Source: Microbacterium indicum DSM 19969 | GTDB taxonomy: Bacteria > Actinomycetota > Actinomycetes > Actinomycetales > Microbacteriaceae | DNA length: 64,000 bases | Direction: 5' to 3' | Assembly: GCF_000422385.1 (NCBI RefSeq) | Contig: NZ_AULR01000002.1 | Span: forward strand, 124,001-188,000 | Shown: piece by piece, positions 54,867 through 64,000 of the stretch | Layout: each line of letters starts with the position of its first letter | How positions within the stretch are numbered: position 1 is the stretch's first letter | The notes under the pieces: model-generated | Told to the model about the DNA's origin: nothing | Databases searched by the model: none | What the model saw: the letters and a program-made list of their open reading frames with translations, nothing else | Program-made: the position numbers and the translations under genes

Positions 54867-56210
54867 ATGGTGAACAGCACCGTCGAGAAGCTCAGCCCCA
54901 CGCGGGTCAAGCTGCACATCACGGTCACCCCCGAAGAACTCAAGTCCAGCGTCGACCACGCGTACGAGCACATCGCTCAGGACGTGCAGATCCCCGGCTT
55001 CCGCAAGGGCAAGGTTCCGGCTCCGATCATCAACCAGCGCGTCGGTCGCGCCGCGGTGCTCGAGCACGCCGTGAACGAGGGTCTCGACCGCTTCTTCCGC
55101 GAGGCGTCGGCCGAGCACGACGTGCAGCCCCTGGGCCGCCCGAGCGCCGACATCACGCAGTGGCCCGAGGAGAAGGACTTCTCCGGCGACCTCGTGGTCG
55201 ACGTCGAGGTCGACGTCATCCCCGAGTTCGAGCTGCCTGACCTCGAGAACATCAAGGTCGAGGTCGACGCGATCGAGGTCGACGAGGCCGCGATCGACGC
55301 CGAGCTCGAGAACCTCCGCGCGCGCTTCGGCACGCTCGTCCCCGTCGACCGTCCCGCCGCGAAGGGCGACTTCGTCGAGCTCGACCTCGTCGCCGCGATC
55401 GGCGACGAGGAGATCGACCGCGCCGAGGGCGTGTCGTACGAGGTCGGATCGGGCGAGCTGCTCGAGGGCACCGACGAGGCGATCGACTCGCTCACCGCGG
55501 GCGAGTCGACGACGTTCCGTTCGACGCTCGTCGGCGGAGAGCGCGCCGGCGAGGAGGCCGAGGTCTCGGTCACGGTCAAGTCGGTCAAGGAGCGCGAGCT
55601 CCCCGAGGTCGACGACGACTTCGCGCAGATGGCGAGCGAGTTCGACACCGTGGCCGAGCTGCGAGAGTCGCTCGCCGAGACGGCCGGATCGCGCAGCGCG
55701 TTCGAGCAGGGCGCCGCGGCGCGCGACAAGCTCGTCGAGCAGCTCATCGAGGCGACCGAGCTCCCCGTTCCCCAGTCGATCATCGACGACGAGGTGCAGC
55801 GCCACCTCGAGCAGGAGAACCGCGCGGGCGACGAGGAGCACGGCAAGGAGGTCGCCGAGGCGACCGAGCGCCAGTACCAGACGCAGTTCCTCTTCGACCG
55901 CATCGCGCGCGACCTCGACGTGCAGGTCTCGCAGGACGAGTTCACGCAGTACCTCATGCAGGTCTCGAGCCAGTACGGCATGAGCCCGCAGGACTTCATC
56001 CAGGCGATCTCGCAGGGCAACCAGCTGCAGTCGCTCATGGGCGACGTCGCGCGCAACAAGGCGATCGCGATCATCCTCGGCCGCGCCGAGGTCGTCGACA
56101 CCAACGGCAAGCCGGTCGACCTCGAGGGCTTCGCGGCCGTCGACGAGGACGACGAGGCCGAGGCCGAGTCGTCGGACGACGCCGAGGACACGGCCGAGAA
56201 GGCCGAGTGA
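54867..56210 (+). CDS. tig: Trigger factor
   Basis: 447 residues from ATG 54867, fixed by AAGGAG 12 bases upstream. The ribosome-binding domain (about 1-115) has the signature IPGFRKGKVPAPI, whose GFRxGKxP loop docks on L23. The PPIase domain (about 150-245, AAKGDFVELDLVA) and the C-terminal chaperone arms follow. The C-terminus is a disordered Asp/Glu tail (DEDDEAEAESSDDAED). It is a ribosome-bound chaperone for nascent chains. Confidence 0.97.
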   Translation: MVNSTVEKLSPTRVKLHITVTPEELKSSVDHAYEHIAQDVQIPGFRKGKVPAPIINQRVGRAAVLEHAVNEGLDRFFREASAEHDVQPLGRPSADITQWPEEKDFSGDLVVDVEVDVIPEFELPDLENIKVEVDAIEVDEAAIDAELENLRARFGTLVPVDRPAAKGDFVELDLVAAIGDEEIDRAEGVSYEVGSGELLEGTDEAIDSLTAGESTTFRSTLVGGERAGEEAEVSVTVKSVKERELPEVDDDFAQMASEFDTVAELRESLAETAGSRSAFEQGAAARDKLVEQLIEATELPVPQSIIDDEVQRHLEQENRAGDEEHGKEVAEATERQYQTQFLFDRIARDLDVQVSQDEFTQYLMQVSSQYGMSPQDFIQAISQGNQLQSLMGDVARNKAIAIILGRAEVVDTNGKPVDLEGFAAVDEDDEAEAESSDDAEDTAEKAE

Positions 56211-56230
56211 GCTGACCTCGCACGAAGCGC

Positions 56231-56258
56231 CGGGCCGGGAGCGCATGCTCCCGGCCCG
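56231..56258. terminator. Hairpin between tig and the galactanase gene
   Basis: CGGGCCGGGAGC (56231-56242) with GCTCCCGGCCCG (56247-56258), loop GCAT. It is located between convergent genes, no U-tract. Confidence 0.8.
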
Positions 56259-56279
56259 CCGTCGTCTGCGGGTGCGGGG

Positions 56280-59177
<2,898 letters not shown>

Positions 59178-59178
<1 letters not shown>

Positions 59179-60776
59179 CAGTTCATCTCCTCGAGTTTGC
59201 GCGTCTGACGCAGCGACACCGCCGAGACGATGCCGACCACGATGAAGACGATGATCGACAGGGCGCTCGCGAGCCCGTAGTCGGCGGATCCGCCCTGGAC
59301 CCCCGAGATGCGGTAGATCGCCGAGATGAGGATGTCGGTGTGCCCCAGGTTCGTCGATCCGCCGAACGCCGGGCCGCCCTCGGTCAGCATGAAGATCAGG
59401 GTGAAGTTGTTGAAGTTGAACGCGAACGAGGCGATCGCGAGGGGCGCGGTCGACACGAGCAGCTGCGGCAGGATGACCGAGCTGAAGCGGCGCCAGCGCC
59501 CCGCGCCGTCGATCGTCGCGGCCTCGAGCGTGTCGCTCGGGATCGCCTGGAGCGCGCCGGTGCACACGAGGAACCAGTACGGATAGCTGAGCCAGAGGTT
59601 GACCCAGAGGATCGCGATCTTCGCGAGGAACGGGTCGCTCAGCCACCCGATGTCGGCCCCGAAGAAGAACAGGTCGTTGATGATGCCGAACTCGCTGTTG
59701 AGCATGCCGCGCCAGAGGAGCGCCGACATGAATGCGGGGAACGCGTACGGGAGGATGAAGAGCGTGCGGAGCACGGCGCGCCCGCGGATCCGCGGATCGT
59801 TGTAGATCAGCGCGAAGAGGAGGCCGAGGCCGAACGCCGTCGCGACCGAGAGGATCGCGAACGCGAAGGTCCACAGGGTCACCTGCGCGAGGGGCCCGCG
59901 CAGCTCGCCGTCGGTGACGGCGCGGACGAAGTTGTCGAAGCCGACGCCGACGTACCAGCCCGCCGCGAGCTCGGTCCCGTCGGCCGAGCGGAAGCGGCCG
60001 TCGTCGGTCGCCTCGTAGACGGTGCCCGTCGAGGTGTCGGTGAGGGTGCGCGCGGCCTCGTCCCACTGCAGGCTGGAGGTGTAGGTCGAGCCCGTCGAGC
60101 CCTCGCGGGTGCGGATCGACCCGTCCTCCGCGTCGTCCGAGACGGGGACGCGGAGCGAGATGACCTGCTCCTGGAGATCGGGATCCGAGAGCACGTCGGC
60201 GCGCGGGACGACCTCGTATCCCGGAACGGTCGCGGGCGCGCCGTTCTCGGCGAGGGTCGCGCCCGCGACCGTCTCGAGCGGCGACTCGGCGGTGCCGGCG
60301 CGGACCTCGTCGCCGTCGACGATCGCGAACCCGAGCTCGCCCGATCGTTCGACGACGGCGAGGGGGTAGCTCTCCGCCCCCTCGACGCGGCGCTCGTCCT
60401 GGATGAGCGCCGCGTCGACCGCCTGCTGCATCGACCCCGCGTGGCCCGTGCCGTAGTTCGTGAACGCGATGTACCCCGTGTAGCCGAACACGAAGATCTG
60501 GAACACGAGCAGGAACGTGAGCCCCGGGAAGAGGTACTTCAGCGGGAGGGCGCGCTTCGTGAAGTAGATGACGTCGGCGGCGACGGTGAGGACCACCGTC
60601 GCGCCGAGGATCAGCCACGACTCGGCGGCCCAGGCCGCGAGCACGACGGCAATGCCGAGCGCGTTCACGAGGGCCATGAGCACGAGCTTCACGAGGAAGC
60701 CCGCGCCGCGGCCGCTCCATGAGCGCGCGTGCGACGTGCCGCGCGGGGGAGAGGGGGCGGAGAGCTGGGCGGACAT
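59178..60776 (-). CDS. ganP: Galacto-oligosaccharide ABC transporter permease (MalF/GanP type) with large external loop
   Basis: 532 residues from ATG 60776, overlapping the binding-protein stop. Three N-terminal hydrophobic segments (about 25-110) are followed by an external domain of about 165 residues (130-280), then about five more helices. The EAA loop is AIPSDTLEAATIDGAGRWRRFSSVILPQL. E. coli MalF also has a large periplasmic P2 loop, while many Gram-positive homologues are near 300-420 residues. FNNFTLIFMLTEGGP is the MalF signature. Confidence 0.93.
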
Positions 60777-62014
60777 CAGCTGATGGCGGCCTCGAGCTCG
60801 GAGACCATGCCGTTCCAGGTCGAGGCCGGGTCGGCCCCGTTGATGATCTGCACCTCGGCGCCGTTCCAGAGATCCCACACGTCGCCCATCTCGGGGATCG
60901 AGGGCATCGGGACGCCGTTCTGGCTCGCCGCGAGGAAGCCCGCGACGATGGGGTCGGACGAGACCTCGTCGGCGATGGCCGTCAGCGCGGGGATGCGCGG
61001 GTCGGCCTCGTAGAGGGTCCGCTGCGCGTCCTCGGTCGAGAGGTAGTTCACGAGGAATTCCTGCGCCAGGAGCGCGTTGTCGCTCTGCGACGAGAGGTAG
61101 AAGCCCTGGACGCCGACGAGCGGAGCCGCGGCCTCGGAACCGGCCGAGGGGATCGGCCCGACGACGATGTTGTCGACGTCGGTGTAGGTCGGGAGCGCCC
61201 AGGGTCCCTGGATCGTGAACGGCGCCTCGCCCGAGTTGAAGAGCTCGTTGTTGATGTCGTAGTCGACGGTCGTCGAGAGGTAGCCCGTGCCCGAGGATCC
61301 GTTGTCCGAGAGCCACTGGGCGAAGGCCTCGCCGTTCGCGCCGCCCATCGTGACCTCGTTCGTGTAGGAGCCGGTGTCGTCCTGCGCGAAGACGGGGGCG
61401 CCGAACGACGACTGGAAACCGTACATCGTGTATCCGTCGCCTGTCTCGCCCGCCGTGTTGACGACGACGGGGCGGTCGGAGACCTCGAGGCCGCGCTGGA
61501 TCATCTCGTCCCAGGTCGCGGGGATCTCCTCGCCGACCAGGTCGGCATTCTGCACGAGCGCGACGCTCTCGACCGAGTACGGCAGGGCGTAGAGCTGGCC
61601 GTCGTAGGTCATGGCCTCGAGCGCCACGTCCTCGAAGCCGTCGGCCGCGTCGCCGAGGTCGATCGTGTCGACGACGCCCGCCGTCACGAGGGCGCCGAGC
61701 CAGTCGTGCGCGCCGACCGTGATGTCGGGGCCCTCGCCCGTCGGGACCTGCGTGATGAAGTCGTTGCGCAGGTCCTCGAAGTTCTTCTGCACGAGGGTGA
61801 CGGTCGTCCCCGTGTCGGCCTCGAACGCCTCGGCCGCCTCGCTCAGTGCGGCCTCGCGCTCGGCGTCGGTCCAGACGACGAGCTCGGCGCCGGAGCCGCC
61901 CGACTCCTCAGCGGTCGTCGAGGCGGTCTCGTCGGAGGCGGTGTCGGCACCGCATCCGGCGAGGACCAGGGCGCCGATCGCGACGCCCGCTGCGAGGAAT
62001 GTCCTCTTCTTCAT
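60776..62014 (-). CDS. ganS: Galacto-oligosaccharide-binding lipoprotein (MalE/GanS type)
   Basis: 412 residues from ATG 62014. Lipobox VLAGC with Cys21. The extracellular-solute-binding family 1 fold follows: ELVVWTDAEREAALSEAAEAFEADTG, GPDITVGAHDWLGALVTAGVV, and APFTIQGPWALPTYTDV. The specificity for galacto-oligosaccharides rests on the operon with GH53 and GH42; maltodextrin binding is the alternative from sequence alone. Confidence 0.92.
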   Translation of the reverse strand: MKKRTFLAAGVAIGALVLAGCGADTASDETASTTAEESGGSGAELVVWTDAEREAALSEAAEAFEADTGTTVTLVQKNFEDLRNDFITQVPTGEGPDITVGAHDWLGALVTAGVVDTIDLGDAADGFEDVALEAMTYDGQLYALPYSVESVALVQNADLVGEEIPATWDEMIQRGLEVSDRPVVVNTAGETGDGYTMYGFQSSFGAPVFAQDDTGSYTNEVTMGGANGEAFAQWLSDNGSSGTGYLSTTVDYDINNELFNSGEAPFTIQGPWALPTYTDVDNIVVGPIPSAGSEAAAPLVGVQGFYLSSQSDNALLAQEFLVNYLSTEDAQRTLYEADPRIPALTAIADEVSSDPIVAGFLAASQNGVPMPSIPEMGDVWDLWNGAEVQIINGADPASTWNGMVSELEAAIS

Positions 62015-62063
62015 GGTGTTACTCCTTCCGCCGCTTCGTCGCGGCAGTGTGTGAGCTGCTGGT

Positions 62064-64000
62064 TCAGGTGAGGTCGTGCCGGATCACGCGGACGGAGCCC
62101 GCGGGAACCGCGAAGGAACCGGCGGTCTCCCCCGAGAGGAGGTCGGTGCCGGCGATCGCGATCTCGCGGTCGTGATCCGCGTGGTTGATCGCGAACGTGT
62201 AGGAGGCGGCGTCGGATCGGCGCCGCACGATCTCGAGGCCCTCGTCGCGGGGCCGCGGCGTGATCCCGGCGTCGGCGTACGCGCCGCGGAAGACGCCGGA
62301 GAGCGCGTCGGCCGACAGGCGCGTCGAGACGTACCAGCCGTGACCCGCCCCGTGTGATCCGCGCGTCACGGCCGGGAGGCCGGCCCCGCCGCCCGCGGCG
62401 TACGTCGCGCGGACCTCGGCGCCCGCGAGGCGGAGGTGCTCCTGCCAGTGGTCCGCCGGGGAGACGGATCCGTCCGACCAGACGATGTCGGCGGAGGTCC
62501 CGCGGGCGAGGGGCAGGTACTCCTCGACGTCGACGCCCAGGGCGTCGCGCAGGGGCGAGAGGAAGCCGCCCGGGTGGACGCCGTCGTTCTCGTCGACGAC
62601 CGCCGAGAAGGAGGAGACGACGAGCGTGCCCCCGCCCGCGACGTAACGGGTCAGGTTCTCGGCGTCCCGGGCGCGGAGCATGTACTGCGCGGGCGCGACG
62701 ACGAGCGGGTAGCGGGAGAGGTCGTGGCCGGGGAGCGCGAAGTCGACCGTGAGGCCGTCGGCGCGGAGCCGCTCGTAGAACGCGCGGACGCGCTCGCCGT
62801 GGTCGAGGTCGTCGACGGGGCGCCATTCGAGGTCCTGCGCCCAGAACGACTCGTAGTCCCAGAGCACGGCGACGTCGGCCTCGACGCGGGATCCCCTGAC
62901 CTCCGCGAGAGCGGCGACGTCGGCGCCGAGCTGCACGACCTCCCGCCACACCCGCGAGTCGGTTCCTGCGTGGGGGAGCATCGCGGAGTGGAACTTCTCG
63001 GCGCCGCGGCGCGAGGCTCGCCACTGGAAGAACATCACGGCGTCGGCGCCGTGCGCCACGTGCGCGAGCGAGTTCCGCGCCATCTCGCCGGGGCGCTTGG
63101 CGACGCCCGTCGGCTGCCAGTTGATGCCGCTCGTCGAGTGCTCCATGAGCATCCACGGGGCGCCGCCGGCGACCGATCGCGTGAGGTCCGCGGCGATCGC
63201 GAGGCCGATCTCGGGGTGCGGGTCGGCCGCGACGAGGTAGTGGTCGTCGCTCACGACGTCGACGAGCTGCGCCCACTCCCAGAGGTCGCAGCCGCCGTGC
63301 TGGTTGGCCATGAAGTTCGTCGTCACGGGGAGGTCGGAGTGGCGGCGGATCCCGTCGCGCTCGGCGACGAAGCAGGCCCGCAGCTGGTGGTCGCTGAAGC
63401 GGTGGAAGTCGAGCTTCTGCGCGGGGTTCGCGATGGTCGGCGTCGCGGCGGGCGTCGAGATGTGCTCCCACTCCTCGTAGTGCTGGCCCCAGAAGGCGGT
63501 GCCCCAGGCGTCGTTGAGGGCGTCGAGGGATCCGTAGCGCTCGCGCAGCCACGCGCGGAAGGCGTCGTTCGAGGCGGGCGAGTGATCCTCGGAGACGGGG
63601 GCGCCGTATTCGTTGTGGACGTGCCACATGACGACCGCGGGGTGGTGCGCATAGCGCTCGGCGAGCGCCGTCGCGATGCGCACGATGGCCTCGCGGTACG
63701 CGGGCGACGACGGCGAGACCATGCCGCGCGAGCCGAAGCCGAGGCGCGTGCCCTCGGCGGTCTGGACCCGCGACTCGGGGTGGGCGGCGAAGAACCACGC
63801 GGGCGGCGACGCCGTGGGTGTGCCGAGGTCGACCGAGATGCCGCCGTCGTGGAGGAGGTCCAGGACCTCGTCGAGCCACCCGAAGTCGAACTCGCCCTCG
63901 CGGATCTCGATGAGGCCCCACGAGAAGATCCCGACGCTCACGAGCGTGACGCCCGCCTCCTGCATGAGGCGCACGTCCTCGCGCCACGTCTCGCGCGGCC
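62064..64000 (-). CDS. ganA: Beta-galactosidase (GH42), N-terminus cut by window edge
   Basis: About 645 codons are visible; the frame is still open at 64000 (PRETWREDVRLMQEAGV), so only the first ~20-40 residues are missing and ATG 63974 is not the true start. The TIM barrel has the acid/base Glu in WHVHNEYG and the nucleophile in LMEHSTSGINWQ. The GH42 trimerisation domain (VLWDYESFWAQ..., APAQYMLRARDAENLTRYVAGGGTLVVSSFS) and the C-terminal domain follow. There is no signal peptide in what is seen. It would hydrolyse imported galacto-oligosaccharides in the cytoplasm. A GH42 next to GH53 and an ABC importer is the gan arrangement of Bacillus and Bifidobacterium. Confidence 0.94.
   Translation of the reverse strand, partial: PRETWREDVRLMQEAGVTLVSVGIFSWGLIEIREGEFDFGWLDEVLDLLHDGGISVDLGTPTASPPAWFFAAHPESRVQTAEGTRLGFGSRGMVSPSSPAYREAIVRIATALAERYAHHPAVVMWHVHNEYGAPVSEDHSPASNDAFRAWLRERYGSLDALNDAWGTAFWGQHYEEWEHISTPAATPTIANPAQKLDFHRFSDHQLRACFVAERDGIRRHSDLPVTTNFMANQHGGCDLWEWAQLVDVVSDDHYLVAADPHPEIGLAIAADLTRSVAGGAPWMLMEHSTSGINWQPTGVAKRPGEMARNSLAHVAHGADAVMFFQWRASRRGAEKFHSAMLPHAGTDSRVWREVVQLGADVAALAEVRGSRVEADVAVLWDYESFWAQDLEWRPVDDLDHGERVRAFYERLRADGLTVDFALPGHDLSRYPLVVAPAQYMLRARDAENLTRYVAGGGTLVVSSFSAVVDENDGVHPGGFLSPLRDALGVDVEEYLPLARGTSADIVWSDGSVSPADHWQEHLRLAGAEVRATYAAGGGAGLPAVTRGSHGAGHGWYVSTRLSADALSGVFRGAYADAGITPRPRDEGLEIVRRRSDAASYTFAINHADHDREIAIAGTDLLSGETAGSFAVPAGSVRVIRHDLT

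Noticed and set aside
62064-63974. Start of the GH42 gene at ATG 63974
   Set aside because: The frame continues to the window edge with typical GH42 residues (PRETWREDVRLM), so the true start lies outside.

Overview
The window is chromosomal DNA of a high-G+C Gram-positive bacterium, most likely of the family Microbacteriaceae (Microbacterium or a near relative). The reasons are the strong G/C third-position bias, the order comM-yraN-xerC-M23 peptidase-rpsB-tsf-pyrH-frr-cdsA, glutamyl-tRNA amidotransferase genes gatCAB, a ClpS/DUF2017 pair, a GlbO-type globin, and many genes that appear to be transcribed without a leader. It reads as ordinary core genome with a few accessory transport and sugar operons. 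I see no prophage, complete insertion sequence, CRISPR array or rRNA genes.

Layout. 1-3364: comM (cut by the left edge), yraN, xerC and a secreted M23-like protein. 3365-8542: the translation and lipid block rpsB, tsf, pyrH, frr, cdsA and a DivIVA-like gene, with a structured rpsB leader. 8622-14422: a lytic-transglycosylase-like secreted protein, a zinc-binding small protein, an alpha/beta hydrolase, an AI-2E-family membrane protein, an unusual membrane protein with an internal lipobox, and a thioredoxin-fold protein. 14424-19107: cysteine desulfurase with mnmA (tRNA 2-thiolation) and ligA. 19212-22883: a proline symporter, an acyl-CoA ligase and an OhrR-type MarR regulator. 22926-26469: a zinc-ribbon small protein and gatCAB. 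26532-29953: a secreted PAP2 phosphatase behind a PHO-box-like repeat, and dinB. 29971-34752: a GerW-like protein, a P-loop kinase, DUF2017, clpS, a small metallopeptidase, tRNA-His, orn, tRNA-Arg, msrA, a Nudix hydrolase and a second ssb. 34807-41770: ettA, then a leftward proVW operon with three tandem substrate-binding lipoproteins. 42106-44878: a thioesterase, sufS-sufU and the remnant of a siderophore ABC ATPase. 44875-53794: a hypothetical gene, tesB, a globin, pepN, hemH, rpiB, a Nei-type glycosylase and an amidohydrolase. 53848-56210: dps, tRNA-Gly, tRNA-Pro and tig. 56280-64000: a leftward galactan-utilisation operon (GH42, binding protein, two permeases, GH53), cut by the right edge.

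How the genes work together. The 3.6-8.5 kb block supplies ribosome assembly, ribosome recycling, UMP kinase and CDP-diacylglycerol. The NifS-like enzyme probably gives sulfur to its neighbour MnmA, while SufS-SufU serves Fe-S assembly. The proVW-XXX operon imports compatible solutes of the glycine betaine/proline type. The gan operon cuts extracellular galactan (GH53), imports galacto-oligosaccharides (ABC) and hydrolyses them inside the cell (GH42); it has no ATPase gene in this window, so it probably borrows an MsmX-type ATPase.

Regulatory signals. The most general signal is a -10 hexamer (TANNNT or close variant) followed by exactly six or seven bases and then ATG/GTG, seen at about a dozen genes and consistent with leaderless mRNAs. 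Other signals are a PHO-box-like direct repeat, an inverted repeat between the OhrR-type gene and its divergent neighbour, a pair of overlapping divergent -10 elements in an 18-bp gap, and several long near-perfect hairpins without U-tracts at transcription-unit ends. I found no clearly new system; the best candidates for follow-up are listed in the findings.
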